From assembly GCA_041617635.1 (NCBI GenBank), contig JBFJOO010000011.1, positions 4,410-68,409 on the forward strand: a DNA stretch of 64,000 bases, written 5' to 3'. The position numbers and the translations under genes are program-made. Positions 24,182-33,445 of this stretch are shown here, one piece after another (the first letter of the stretch is position 1; each line of letters starts with the position of its first letter). The notes under the pieces were generated by a model, which saw only the letters and a program-made list of their open reading frames with translations, was not told the DNA's origin and made no database searches. The DNA comes from JAABRB01 sp041617635 (lineage in GTDB: Bacteria; Pseudomonadota; Gammaproteobacteria; Burkholderiales; SG8-39).

Positions 24182-26470
24182 ATGAGAAGCCGTCTTGCCG
24201 CGGCGTTGCTCGGCCTCCTCCTTGTCCTGAGTGCACGCGGCGCGCTGGCGTTCGATCCCTTCACGGTGCGCGATATCCGCCTGGAGGGCATCCAGCGCAT
24301 CGAGGCGGGCACGGTATTCGGCTATCTGCCGGTCAAGGTCGGCGAGCAGATGACCGAGGCCAAGGCCGCCGAGGCGATCCGGGCACTGTTCGCAACCGGG
24401 CTCTTCCGGGACGTGCGCGTGGAAGTCGAGGGCGACGTGGTCGTGGTCGTCGTGACCGAGCGCCCGGCGATCGCGCAGATCGATTTCGTCGGAATGAAGG
24501 AATTCGAGCCGGAGCAAGTGCGTAAGGTCCTGCGCGAAACCGGCATCGCGGAGGGCCGCACGTTCGACCGCGCATCGGTGGACAAGGCCGAGCAGGAAAT
24601 CAAGCGCCAATACCTCACGCGGGGCCGCTACGCCGCGACTGTCGCGACGACGGTGACGCCGCTGGAGCGCAACCGCGTCGCGCTGAATTTCACCATCGAC
24701 GAGGGCGACGCCGCGAAGATCCGGTCGATCAACATCGTGGGCAATCGCGCGTTCAGCGAGCGCGAGCTGCTCAGGCAGTTCTCGCTGACGACGCCGACGC
24801 TGATCAGCTGGTGGACCAAGACCGACCAGTATTCCCGCGAGAAGCTGCGCGGCGACATCGAATCGCTGCGTTCGTTCTACCTGGATCGGGGCTTTCTCGA
24901 CTTCAACATCGAGTCCACGCAGGTCTCGATCACGCCCGATCGGCGCGACATCTACATCACAGTGAACATCGCGGAAGGCAATCGATACACGGTGACCGGC
25001 GTCACGCTTGGCGGCCAACTGCTGGTTCCCGAAGCGGAGCTCGAGAAGCTCATCATCATCAAGCCCGGCGAGACGTTCTCCAGGACGAAGCTCACCGAGT
25101 CGACGAAAGCCATCACCGACCGGCTGGGCAACGACGGCTATGCCTTCGCCAACGCGAATGCCGTGCCGACCGTGGACAAGGAAAAGCGGACCGTTGCGTT
25201 CGCCATACTCATTGATCCGGGACGCCGCGTGTATGTGCGCCGGATCAATGTCGTCGGCAACACGCGAACCCGGGACGTGGTCGTCCGCCGGGAGCTGCGC
25301 CAGCTCGAAGGGGCCTTCTACGACAACCAGAAGCTCCAGCTATCAAAGACCCGTCTGGATCGGCTCGGCTATTTCGACGAGGTGGAGATCGGTACTGAGC
25401 CGGTCGCCGGGACGACCGACCAGGTGGACGTCACCTTCCGGGTCAAGGAGAAGCCCACGGGGAATCTGCTTCTGGGCCTCGGTTTTTCGAGCGGCGACGG
25501 CCTCATCCTGCAGGGGTCGATCACCCAGGCCAATCTGTTTGGCACCGGCCAGCATCTCACCCTGGGGCTCAACACCAGCAAAGTGAACCGCAATCTCGGT
25601 CTATCTTGGACGGAGCCCTACTGGACCGTAAATGGCGTGAGCCTCGGCTTCGACGCCTACTACCGAACGTTCGATGCCGGGCAGCTCAACCTGGGCAACT
25701 ACCAGACGAAGACGTTCGGCGTCGGCGTACGGACCGGATTTCCCATCACCGACACCGACCGGATCAACTTCGGACTCACGCCCGAGCGTACCGACATCAC
25801 GCTGTTCGCGGACAGCCCGCAGCGCTACAAGGACTTCGTCGCCCAGAACGGCTCCGACCCCTGGGCACTGATCGGCACGGCAAGCTGGGCCCGCGACCGG
25901 CGCAACAGCGCCACTTTCCCGACGAGCGGCCAGACCCAGCGCTTGTTCCTCGAGGTCGCGCTGCCCGGAGCCGATCTCAAGTACTGGAAGGCGAGCTATC
26001 AGCACCAGTGGTTCATTCCCATCACGAGCGACATCACCCTCAAGCTGAACGGCGAGCTCGGCTATGCCGACGGCTACGGGACTGGCACCGTACCGTTCTA
26101 CAAGAATTTCTACACGGGTGGCGTCAATTCCGTGCGCGGCTTCCAGCAGAGCACCCTGGGCCCGCGGGACGTCAGCGGCCCCACGGGCGGCACCCGCAAG
26201 GTGGTCGGCAACGTCGAGCTGCTGTTTCCAATACCCGGACTGGGCCTGGAAAAATCGGTTCGAATCGGACCGTTCTTCGACGTGGGTCAGGTTTGGACCA
26301 ATCTGCCCGGCCAGTCCCTGAGCGACGTCGAGTTGCGCTATTCTGTAGGGGCACTGTTCAACTGGAACTCGCCGTTCGGGCCGATCACGCTCACGTTCGG
26401 TGTTCCCCTGAACGAGAAGCCGCTTGACCAGATCCAGAAGTTCCAGTTCGCCCTCGGCCAAGCCTTCTAG
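24182..26470 (+). CDS. bamA: Outer membrane protein assembly factor BamA
   Basis: Central component of the BAM complex inserting beta-barrel proteins into the outer membrane. The 762-residue precursor has a signal peptide (MRSRLAAALLGLLLVLSARG, cleavage near ALA-FD), five POTRA domains to about residue 420 and a C-terminal 16-strand barrel ending in F. The lid-loop hairpin residues VRGF are present (GVNSVRGFQQS). I start at MRSRL; an upstream ATG would add nine residues ahead of the signal peptide. Confidence 0.96.
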   Translation: MRSRLAAALLGLLLVLSARGALAFDPFTVRDIRLEGIQRIEAGTVFGYLPVKVGEQMTEAKAAEAIRALFATGLFRDVRVEVEGDVVVVVVTERPAIAQIDFVGMKEFEPEQVRKVLRETGIAEGRTFDRASVDKAEQEIKRQYLTRGRYAATVATTVTPLERNRVALNFTIDEGDAAKIRSINIVGNRAFSERELLRQFSLTTPTLISWWTKTDQYSREKLRGDIESLRSFYLDRGFLDFNIESTQVSITPDRRDIYITVNIAEGNRYTVTGVTLGGQLLVPEAELEKLIIIKPGETFSRTKLTESTKAITDRLGNDGYAFANANAVPTVDKEKRTVAFAILIDPGRRVYVRRINVVGNTRTRDVVVRRELRQLEGAFYDNQKLQLSKTRLDRLGYFDEVEIGTEPVAGTTDQVDVTFRVKEKPTGNLLLGLGFSSGDGLILQGSITQANLFGTGQHLTLGLNTSKVNRNLGLSWTEPYWTVNGVSLGFDAYYRTFDAGQLNLGNYQTKTFGVGVRTGFPITDTDRINFGLTPERTDITLFADSPQRYKDFVAQNGSDPWALIGTASWARDRRNSATFPTSGQTQRLFLEVALPGADLKYWKASYQHQWFIPITSDITLKLNGELGYADGYGTGTVPFYKNFYTGGVNSVRGFQQSTLGPRDVSGPTGGTRKVVGNVELLFPIPGLGLEKSVRIGPFFDVGQVWTNLPGQSLSDVELRYSVGALFNWNSPFGPITLTFGVPLNEKPLDQIQKFQFALGQAF

Positions 26471-26494
26471 TCGACGGGTTGCCGAGCATAGGAG

Positions 26495-27025
26495 ATGAAG
26501 TTGAAGACGTCGCATATTTTAACGTTCCTCGCGCTACTGGCCATTGCATCGGCCAGCGGCGCGCAGACGCCCACGCAGGCGTCGAGGATCGGGTTCGTCA
26601 GCCTCGACCGCATCCTGCGCGACGCCGCTCCGGCGGTGCGTGCCCAGAAGAAGATCGAAGCGGAATTCTCCAAACGGGATCAGGAGCTTCAGCGCGGGGC
26701 CGAACAGCTCAAGCAGATGCAGGAGGCCTTGGAGCGAAACTCCGTCACGATGTCCGAAAGTGAACGCCAGCGGCGCGAGCGCGAATTCGCCGATACCACA
26801 CGCGATTTTCAGCGCAAGCAGCGGGAGTTCCGCGAAGACCTGAACCAGCGACGCAACGAGGAGCTTGCAAGCGTACTCGAGCGCGCAAACCGCGCCGTGC
26901 GCGCGATCGCCGAGCAGGAGAAGTACGACATCGTTTTCCAGGAGGCGGTCTACGCCAACCCGCGCATCGATATCACCGACAAGGTGATCAAGGCGCTTGA
27001 CGACTCGAAGCCTGCGGCCAAGTAG
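26495..27025 (+). CDS. skp: Periplasmic chaperone Skp (OmpH family)
   Basis: Trimeric jellyfish-shaped chaperone that holds unfolded outer-membrane proteins for BAM. The 176-residue precursor has a signal peptide (HILTFLALLAIASASGAQ), a beta core RIGFVSLDRILRDA, long helices rich in Q, R and E (about 50-130), and ends YANPRIDITDKVIKAL, the typical OmpH terminus. Between bamA and lpxD, as in most proteobacteria. Confidence 0.93.
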   Translation: MKLKTSHILTFLALLAIASASGAQTPTQASRIGFVSLDRILRDAAPAVRAQKKIEAEFSKRDQELQRGAEQLKQMQEALERNSVTMSESERQRREREFADTTRDFQRKQREFREDLNQRRNEELASVLERANRAVRAIAEQEKYDIVFQEAVYANPRIDITDKVIKALDDSKPAAK

Positions 27026-27053
27026 CGGCTCACGGCATGCTCCGGGCGCGGCA

Positions 27054-28094
27054 ATGACGCAGCGGGAGCACCGACTAGGGGAACTGGCCGAGCGCTTCGG
27101 CGGGGAGGTCGTGGGCGACGCGGATTCCGTCATTCGGCGGCTCGCGAGCTTGCGTGCCGCCCAGGCGGGGGACATCTCGTTCTTTTCCCACGGGCGCTAT
27201 CGCGACGAGCTTGCGAAGACGCGTGCATCGGCAGTGATCGTCGGCGCCGACGCTCGCGACGCCACGGCGCTTCCGCGCATCGTCTGCGCAGACCCGTACC
27301 TGTTCTTCGCGAAAGTTGCGCGGCTCTACCACGAGGAGCAACCGACGCAGCCGGGCGTGCACCCGAGCGCGGTGGTGCTGCCGGGGGCGCGAATCGCGCC
27401 CGGAGCGTCGGTCGGCGCGCTCTGCGTCATCGAGGAAGAAGTCGAGATCGGCTCGGGGACCAGCATCGGTCCGGGATGCCTCATCGGCCGCCGGGTCACA
27501 ATCGGCGTCGGGGCACGGTTCCATGCGGGCGTGACCGTCTATGCGGGATGCGCGATAGGCGAGCGCGCCATTTTGCACTCCGGGGTCGTGGTGGGCGCGG
27601 ACGGCTTCGGCTTCGCGCCGGACGCCGGTACTTGGCTGAAGATCCCGCAGATGGGAAGTGTCCGGATCGGGTCAGACGTGGAGATCGGGGCGAACACCAC
27701 GATCGATCGCGGCGCGCTCGATGACACGGTGATCGAAGACGGCGTGAAGCTCGACAATCAGATCCAGATCGGCCACAACGTGCGCATCGGCGCCAATTCC
27801 GCGATCGCGGGGTGCGTGGGCATCGCCGGGAGCACACGCATCGGTCGTCAGTGCATGATCGGAGGTGCGGCAATGATCGGCGGGCACCTGAGCATCGCAG
27901 ACCGCGTGGTCGTCGCGGGAGGAACCGTCGTGACGAAGTCCATCGATACGGCAGGAACATACGTGTCGGTCATCCCGGCCACGCCCGCGCGCGAGTGGCG
28001 GCGAACCGTTGCGATGCTCCGCAACCTGGAGCGGATGTCGGAGCGGTTGCGTGCGCTGGAGCGGCGCCTGTCCGACCTGGAGAACGGAAAGTGA
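27054..28094 (+). CDS. lpxD: UDP-3-O-(3-hydroxyacyl)glucosamine N-acyltransferase
   Basis: Third step of lipid A synthesis. The 346-residue trimer has an N-terminal uridine-binding domain, a left-handed beta-helix of hexapeptides (about 100-290) with the catalytic-histidine region DNQIQIGHNVRIG, GADGFGFAPD, and a C-terminal helix (RNLERMSERLRALERRL). The ATG reading MTQREHRLGELAERF is 28 bp after skp. Confidence 0.95.
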   Translation: MTQREHRLGELAERFGGEVVGDADSVIRRLASLRAAQAGDISFFSHGRYRDELAKTRASAVIVGADARDATALPRIVCADPYLFFAKVARLYHEEQPTQPGVHPSAVVLPGARIAPGASVGALCVIEEEVEIGSGTSIGPGCLIGRRVTIGVGARFHAGVTVYAGCAIGERAILHSGVVVGADGFGFAPDAGTWLKIPQMGSVRIGSDVEIGANTTIDRGALDDTVIEDGVKLDNQIQIGHNVRIGANSAIAGCVGIAGSTRIGRQCMIGGAAMIGGHLSIADRVVVAGGTVVTKSIDTAGTYVSVIPATPAREWRRTVAMLRNLERMSERLRALERRLSDLENGK

Positions 28095-28099
28095 ATGCG

Positions 28100-28534
28100 A
28101 TGGACATCAAGCAGATCCTGGAGAGCCTGCCGCACCGTTACCCGTTTCTGCTCGTGGACCGGGTGCTCGAGTGCGAACCGGGAAAGCGACTGGTCGCCCT
28201 CAAGAACGTAACCATCAACGAGCCGTTCTTCCCCGGCCACTTCCCCCACCACCCGATCATGCCTGGCGTCATCATCATCGAGGCGATGGCGCAGGCTGCG
28301 GCCATCCTCGCGTTCCAGACCCTCGGCGCGGTGCCCGGCGAGAGCCACGTCGTGTATTTCGTCGGTATCGACGAGGCCCGCTTCAAGCGCCCGGTCGGTC
28401 CTGGAGACCAGCTCATCCTGCACGCCCGGTACGAACGTCACCTGCGGGGGATCTGGAAGTTTGCGACCGAGGCGCGAGTCGGCGAGACCCTCGCCGCGGA
28501 AGCAAGACTGATGTGCACCGTGCGCGACGCATGA
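28100..28534 (+). CDS. fabZ: 3-hydroxyacyl-ACP dehydratase FabZ
   Basis: Dehydrates 3-hydroxyacyl-ACP in fatty acid elongation and competes with lipid A synthesis for 3-hydroxyacyl-ACP. The hot-dog protein (144 residues) has LPHRYPFLLVDRV, the catalytic His in FPGHFPHHPIMPGV and Glu in IIIEAMAQAA. Two starts are plausible: this ATG (MDIKQILE) or a GTG at 28091 that overlaps the lpxD stop as GTGA; both have GGA-type ribosome sites. Its stop overlaps lpxA by 4 bp. Confidence 0.95.
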   Translation: MDIKQILESLPHRYPFLLVDRVLECEPGKRLVALKNVTINEPFFPGHFPHHPIMPGVIIIEAMAQAAAILAFQTLGAVPGESHVVYFVGIDEARFKRPVGPGDQLILHARYERHLRGIWKFATEARVGETLAAEARLMCTVRDA

Positions 28535-29301
28535 TCCATCCGACCGCCATCGTTCATCCGGGCGCGCGCATCGCCGCGGACGTTCAGATCGGCGCGTACT
28601 CGATCGTCGGCGAGCATGTCGAGGTCGGGGAGGGCACGACGATCGGCCCGCACGTGATCGTCGAGGGCCGCACGCGGATCGGCCGCGAGAATCGGATCTT
28701 CTCGTTTTCGGTGCTCGGTGGCACGCCGCAGGACAAGAAGTATGGCGGAGAGCCTACGGCCCTCGAGATCGGGGACCGGAACACGATCCGGGAGTTCTGC
28801 ACGTTCAGCACGGGGACGGTGCAGGATGCCGGCGTCACGCGGCTCGGAAGCGACAACTGGATCATGGCGTACTGCCACGTCGCCCACGATTGCCAGGTCG
28901 GCAACAATACGATCTTCGCCAACAACACGCAGCTGGCGGGGCACGTCCTGGTTCAGGATTTTGCGGTGCTCGGCGGTTTCACGGGCGTGCATCAGTTCGT
29001 GCGAGTCGGCGCCCACAGCATGACAGGTGGCGGCACGATCCTCCGCCAGGACCTGCCGCCCTATGTGACTGCAGCCGGTAATCCGACGAAAGCGTTTGGG
29101 ATCAATTCGGAGGGATTGCGGCGGCGTGGATTCTCGGATGCGACGATCAATGGGATCACGCGCGCATATAAGCTCCTGTACCGGAGCGGCTTGACCCTCG
29201 CAGACGCGCAAGCGAGCATCGCGGCGCAAGCCGTCCAGCTGTCCGAGCTCCGGATTCTCGCCGAATTTCTTGGCGCGGCGACGCGGGGTATCGTTCGTTA
29301 G
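28531..29301 (+). CDS. lpxA: UDP-N-acetylglucosamine acyltransferase
   Basis: First step of lipid A synthesis: transfer of a 3-hydroxyacyl chain from ACP to UDP-GlcNAc. The 256-residue trimer has hexapeptide repeats from the start (IHPTAIVHPGARIAADVQIG), the catalytic-histidine segment MAYCHVAHDCQVGN, and the C-terminal helical part FSDATINGITRAYKLLYRSG. Translationally coupled to fabZ (ATGA). Confidence 0.96.
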   Translation: MIHPTAIVHPGARIAADVQIGAYSIVGEHVEVGEGTTIGPHVIVEGRTRIGRENRIFSFSVLGGTPQDKKYGGEPTALEIGDRNTIREFCTFSTGTVQDAGVTRLGSDNWIMAYCHVAHDCQVGNNTIFANNTQLAGHVLVQDFAVLGGFTGVHQFVRVGAHSMTGGGTILRQDLPPYVTAAGNPTKAFGINSEGLRRRGFSDATINGITRAYKLLYRSGLTLADAQASIAAQAVQLSELRILAEFLGAATRGIVR

Positions 29302-29322
29302 CATGGAACGGCGCTGACGGCC

Positions 29323-30492
29323 ATGGCTGGGGCACCCTGCATCGCATTGGTTGCCGGGGAAGCCTCCGGAGATCTGATCGGGAGCGGGGTCATCGCGGCG
29401 ATTCGCAGGCGCGTTCCCGCCGCGTCCTTCGTCGGCATAGGGGGTCCACGGATGATCGCCGCGGGCCTCGAATCCTGGTATCCGCAGGACAAGCTCGCAG
29501 TGCATGGATTGGTGGAGGTGCTGGCGCATCTCCGGGAGCTCCTGGCGATCCGCAAGGATCTCGTCCGACGGATACTCGGTCTGCGCCCCGCAATGTTCCT
29601 GGGGATCGACTCGCCGGATTTCAACCTCGGGATCGAACGAAAGCTCAAGCGAGCCGGCGTCGCGACTGCGCATATGGTCAGCCCGACCGTGTGGGCCTGG
29701 CGATCGGGGCGAATTCGGACCATCCGCGCCGCGATCGATCACATGCTGGTGCTGTTCCCCTTCGAGGAACCCATCTATCGCGATGCAGGCATACCGGCGA
29801 CATTCATCGGCCATCCGCTCGCCGACGAAATTCCCGCCGAGGTGAATCGCGAGGCCGCGCGCGAGGATCTGCGCCTGCCACAGGGCGCACCCGTGATCAC
29901 GGTCCTGCCCGGCAGCCGTCGCAGCGAGATCGAGAGAATGGGCCCACCTTTTATTCGCTCGGCCCGGCTGATTCTCGAGCGAGTGCCGGACGCGCGTTTT
30001 CTCGTCCCACTCGTAACCCGCGAGACTCGGGAGCTCTTCGAAGGCATTCTCTACCGCGAGGAGGCGCGCGATCTTCCCATGTCGCTCTTGTTCGGGCACG
30101 CGCAGGAGGCGCTTGCCGCGAGCGACGTCGCCCTCGCGACGAGCGGCACCGTCACGCTGGAGGCTGCGCTGGTCGGCACACCCATGGTGATCGCCTACCG
30201 GGTCGCGCCCCTCTCGTACGCCATCGCGCGCCGGCTGATTCACGTCAAGCAGATGGGACTTCCCAATATCCTCGCTGGCGAGCCCGTGGTCCCCGAATTC
30301 GTCCAAGACGCCGCCACGCCCGAAAATCTCGCGCAGGCGCTCGTCAATCTTCTGCTGGACGAGCCGGTGCGCGCGGCGGTGCGCGAACGGTTCGCCGAGC
30401 TGCATGGGGTGCTGCGTCGCGACGCCGCCGAAACGGCTGCCCAGGCGTTGCTCCCGTACCTCGGTGTGGAGGGTGCGCGTGCGACCGCCTGA
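29323..30492 (+). CDS. lpxB: Lipid-A-disaccharide synthase
   Basis: GT19 glycosyltransferase condensing UDP-diacylglucosamine with lipid X; peripheral on the inner membrane. The 389-residue protein has the N-terminal GEASGDLIG, GIGGPRMIAAGLES, the PTVWAWRSGRI loop, VLPGSRRSEIERMGP and the sugar-nucleotide site TSGTVTLEAAL. It overlaps the proposed rnhB start by 14 bp. Confidence 0.95.
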   Translation: MAGAPCIALVAGEASGDLIGSGVIAAIRRRVPAASFVGIGGPRMIAAGLESWYPQDKLAVHGLVEVLAHLRELLAIRKDLVRRILGLRPAMFLGIDSPDFNLGIERKLKRAGVATAHMVSPTVWAWRSGRIRTIRAAIDHMLVLFPFEEPIYRDAGIPATFIGHPLADEIPAEVNREAAREDLRLPQGAPVITVLPGSRRSEIERMGPPFIRSARLILERVPDARFLVPLVTRETRELFEGILYREEARDLPMSLLFGHAQEALAASDVALATSGTVTLEAALVGTPMVIAYRVAPLSYAIARRLIHVKQMGLPNILAGEPVVPEFVQDAATPENLAQALVNLLLDEPVRAAVRERFAELHGVLRRDAAETAAQALLPYLGVEGARATA

Positions 30493-31096
30493 CTCGGGCG
30501 CCAAGGCTTGCGGTGTGGATGAGGCCGGACGCGGACCGATTGCCGGACCGGTATACGCGGCAGCAGTGATTCTCGATCGGCGGCGACGCATCGCCGGACT
30601 GGACGATTCGAAGCGCTTGACCGAGCAGCGTCGCCTCGAGCTTGCCGAGCGTATCCGCGAGCGCGCGTTCGCCTGGGCGGTCGCCAGCGCATCGGTAGAG
30701 GAAATCGACCGGCTGAACATCCTTGGCGCGACGCTGCTTGCCATGCAGCGTGCCATTCGTGCGTTGTCCGTTGTTCCCGACCGAGTCCTCGTCGACGGTC
30801 TGTACTGTCCCCTCGTCGGAGTGTCGACGCGCGCGATCGTGGATGGCGACGCGAAAGTGGCGGCGATCTCCGCGGCATCGATACTCGCGAAGACGGCACG
30901 CGACGCCGAGATGCTCAGGCTGCATGAGCGCTTCCCGAACTACGGCCTCGACCGCCACAAGGGCTACCCGACGCGCGCGCATCTCGTCGCGTTGCGCGAG
31001 TTTGGCGCCTGCGAGATCTATCGCCGCAGCTTCAAGCCGGTACGCGACGTGATGTCAGGCCAGAGCCAGATGAGTTTCGAGGATGGGTACCGCTAG
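30479..31096 (+). CDS. rnhB: Ribonuclease HII
   Basis: Cleaves RNA in RNA-DNA hybrids and removes misincorporated ribonucleotides. The 205-residue product has the active-site acids in GVDEAGRGPIAGPV (Asp, Glu), VLVDGLY (Asp) and DAKVAAISAASILAKTARD (Asp). I chose the GTG reading VRPPDSGAKACGVDE because GGAGG lies six bases upstream; GTGs at 30464 and 30473 are alternatives. Convergent with senB, 6 bp between stops. Confidence 0.93.
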   Translation: MRPPDSGAKACGVDEAGRGPIAGPVYAAAVILDRRRRIAGLDDSKRLTEQRRLELAERIRERAFAWAVASASVEEIDRLNILGATLLAMQRAIRALSVVPDRVLVDGLYCPLVGVSTRAIVDGDAKVAAISAASILAKTARDAEMLRLHERFPNYGLDRHKGYPTRAHLVALREFGACEIYRRSFKPVRDVMSGQSQMSFEDGYR

Positions 31097-31102
31097 ATTC
31101 AC

Positions 31103-32068
31103 TCAGGCGGCGCGCCGCTCCCGCAGGGCTTCGCGCACCACCGCCAGCACTCCGCGGCGCTCGGCGGCCGGTGCGAACAGGGGGCGCCGCGTCGCGATCG
31201 CGCGCTGCAGGCGACGGTAAAAGACATCCTCCTGGCACGCCCGAGCGGCGAGGCGTGCGAGCGCTCGAGTATCGCCGAGCGCGTAGTAGCCGGGATACCC
31301 GCGCGCGAGCATGCCGATATTGCCGGGAATGCGCGAGGCCAGCACCGGGACGCCGATGCGCGCGGCTTCGCAGATCACGTTCGCGCCGCCTTCCATGCGG
31401 GAGCTCACCACGAGCGCATGACTGCGCCGCAGCCAGTCGAGCGCACGCCCGTGCGGGAGCCCGCCCAGCCAGCGGTACCTGGGATCCGCCTGGGTCAGTC
31501 GGCGCGCCTCGCGCGTCATTTCCGGCGACAAGGCATCGCCCAGATGGATGACCTCGATGCTCGGGATGTCCATCAGGTCATGGAGCGCGTAGGCCATCCG
31601 GAATGGATCTTTCTCTTCCCGGAGATGCCCCAGAACGGCGATGCGAAACTTGCGGCGCGGCGGCGTTGCGGGTCCGGACACATCGGCCGACTGGTAGATG
31701 ACCCTCGTCTTACGACGAATTCGCGCCGCCAGCTCGTCCACACCGCGCTCCTGCAACACGACCAGCAGCGAGGCCATGTCGAGCGATGCCTGCGCGTCGG
31801 CATCGGTCCGGATATCGCGATACAGATCGGTGCCCGTCAGCACGACGATCAGCGCCCCGCGCGGGTTGGCGACCCGGTATCGTGCTATGGACGAGTGGCT
31901 CTTGCGCGCATGCAATGCGATGAGGACGTCGCATTGCGCCTCATCCCACTCGGTTGCGACGCGAACGCGATGACCGGCGCTGCGCAGGAACGCCGCATAG
32001 CGCTGCGCGGTGTGCCGGTTACCCGTGCGGGAGGTTGCGGCGGCGGGCGTGGCGATGGCGATTCTCAT
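31103..32068 (-). CDS. senB: Selenosugar synthase SenB (GT4-like glycosyltransferase)
   Basis: In the selenoneine pathway SenB joins selenophosphate and a UDP-sugar into a selenosugar. The 321-residue protein looks like a GT-B retaining glycosyltransferase: N-terminal RIAIATPAAATSRTGNRHTAQRYAAFL, linker RKFRIAVLGHLREEKDPFRMAYAL, and donor-site segment SRMEGGANVICEAARIGVPVLAS with its EGG...CEA acids. The start fits the family. Its divergent partner is the EgtB-like senA, the pairing that supports this call over a generic glycosyltransferase. No senC (selenophosphate synthetase-like) gene lies in the window. Confidence 0.85.
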   Translation of the reverse strand: MRIAIATPAAATSRTGNRHTAQRYAAFLRSAGHRVRVATEWDEAQCDVLIALHARKSHSSIARYRVANPRGALIVVLTGTDLYRDIRTDADAQASLDMASLLVVLQERGVDELAARIRRKTRVIYQSADVSGPATPPRRKFRIAVLGHLREEKDPFRMAYALHDLMDIPSIEVIHLGDALSPEMTREARRLTQADPRYRWLGGLPHGRALDWLRRSHALVVSSRMEGGANVICEAARIGVPVLASRIPGNIGMLARGYPGYYALGDTRALARLAARACQEDVFYRRLQRAIATRRPLFAPAAERRGVLAVVREALRERRAA

Positions 32069-32090
32069 GTGCCATATGGTCGGTTAAACT
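32062..32090 (+). promoter_or_regulatory. Possible senA promoter giving a leaderless mRNA
   Basis: TTCTCA (32062-32067), a 17-bp spacer and TAAACT (32085-32090). Transcription would begin around 32097-32099, at or next to the senA ATG (32099). No ribosome binding site precedes that ATG. The -35 lies over the senB start codon, so the two genes would share this 30-bp junction. Confidence 0.4.
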
Positions 32091-32098
32091 GCACGTTC

Positions 32099-33445
32099 AT
32101 GCACGCCGCCGATCACGCCTCCGATCTCGCCGCTGATTCAGGCGAGCCGCTCGTCCCCCCCGGCAGTCTGCACGCTGGGGAGGTCGCGGAGCACCTTGTC
32201 GCGGCGCGCAAGCGTGTCGATGCGCTTACTGGCGACCTGCGCGGGGCCCAATTGTTGGGGCCCAAGCTCGAGATCGTCAACCCCGTGATCTGGGAGATCG
32301 GGCACGTCGCGTGGTTCCAGGAGTACTGGTGCCTGCGGACGAAGCCGGATGGCACGCGCTCTCCCAGCATGCTCGCCGGGGCGGACGAACTCTACGATTC
32401 GACCGAGATTCCGCACGATGTGCGCTGGGACCTTCCACTGCCCGATCTGGGCGGAACGCGGAGCTACCTCCAAGCGGTTCTCGAACGGGTGCTCGATGCG
32501 CTCGCGCGGCGCCCCGACGACGAGCGACTGCTCTATTTCGCGAAGCTTGCCGCCTGCCACGAGGACATGCACGCGGAGGCCTTCCACTACACACGCCATA
32601 CGCTCGCGTACGATGCGCCGTCGCTCGCGGCGGCCGCCGCTCCGATGAAGCCTGGAGCGAACGGCTCGGGCGACGCCGAGTTCCCCGGGGGAGCGTTTCT
32701 GCTCGGCGCGCATCGAGGCAGTGGATTCGTGCACGACAATGAGAAGTGGGCGCACGAAGCGTTCGTGCGCCCGTTTCGCATGGCGCGAAGCTCGGTCACC
32801 AATCGCGAATTCCTCGAGTTCGTGGAGGCCGGCGGATACGAGCGCCGCGCGATGTGGAGCGAGGCGGGCTGGCTTTGGCGCGCCGGACAAGCGGCGACGA
32901 TGCCCCACTACTGGCGCAAGGCGGACGGGCGCTGGCTCCAGCGTCGGTTCGCAAACTGGGTTCCGCTTGCAGTCGATGAGCCGGTCATTCACGTCACCTG
33001 GTACGAAGCCGAAGCGTATTGCGCGTTCGCCGGGCGGCGCCTTCCGAGCGAGCTGGAGTGGGAATACGCCGCCTGCGACGGACGATCGAGCGACAAACCC
33101 CTCGCTCCCTGGGGCGCGGGGCGTCCCGACGCTCGGCACGCCAATCTCGAGGGCAGCGCACCCGTGCCCGTGGGCGACTTCCAGACGGGCGATTCGCCGC
33201 GCGGCTGCCGCCAACTGCTCGGCAACGTCTGGGAATGGACCGCGAGCACTTTCGAGCCGTATCCGGGATTCGTGCCCGATCCGTACAAGGAATACTCCGC
33301 GCCGTGGTTCGGAACGCGCAAGGTTCTGCGCGGAGGAAGCTTTGCGACACCGCAGCGGCTGATCCGCAACACCTGGCGAAACTTCTTCACGCCGGAGCGC
33401 CACGACGTCTTTGCGGGCTTTCGGACCTGCGCACTTGCCGAGTGA
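32099..33445 (+). CDS. senA: Selenoneine synthase SenA (EgtB-like non-heme iron enzyme)
   Basis: Predicted to form the C-Se bond between hercynine and a selenosugar. The 448-residue protein has an N-terminal DinB-like domain with the presumed iron ligands H69 (EIGHVAWFQEYW) and H154/H158 in HEDMHAE, then a formylglycine-generating-enzyme fold from about 195 (FPGGAFLLGAHRGSG, LPSELEWEYAA, GNVWEWTASTF, RKVLRGGSFATPQRLIRNTWRNF). This layout is shared with EgtB (ergothioneine); the neighbouring senB favours selenium. EgtD, which would make hercynine, is not in the window. Confidence 0.85.
   Translation: MHAADHASDLAADSGEPLVPPGSLHAGEVAEHLVAARKRVDALTGDLRGAQLLGPKLEIVNPVIWEIGHVAWFQEYWCLRTKPDGTRSPSMLAGADELYDSTEIPHDVRWDLPLPDLGGTRSYLQAVLERVLDALARRPDDERLLYFAKLAACHEDMHAEAFHYTRHTLAYDAPSLAAAAAPMKPGANGSGDAEFPGGAFLLGAHRGSGFVHDNEKWAHEAFVRPFRMARSSVTNREFLEFVEAGGYERRAMWSEAGWLWRAGQAATMPHYWRKADGRWLQRRFANWVPLAVDEPVIHVTWYEAEAYCAFAGRRLPSELEWEYAACDGRSSDKPLAPWGAGRPDARHANLEGSAPVPVGDFQTGDSPRGCRQLLGNVWEWTASTFEPYPGFVPDPYKEYSAPWFGTRKVLRGGSFATPQRLIRNTWRNFFTPERHDVFAGFRTCALAE

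Noticed and set aside
32099..33445. Calling this gene egtB (ergothioneine)
   Set aside because: Same fold, but the divergent SenB-type glycosyltransferase neighbour favours SenA; EgtD is not adjacent.
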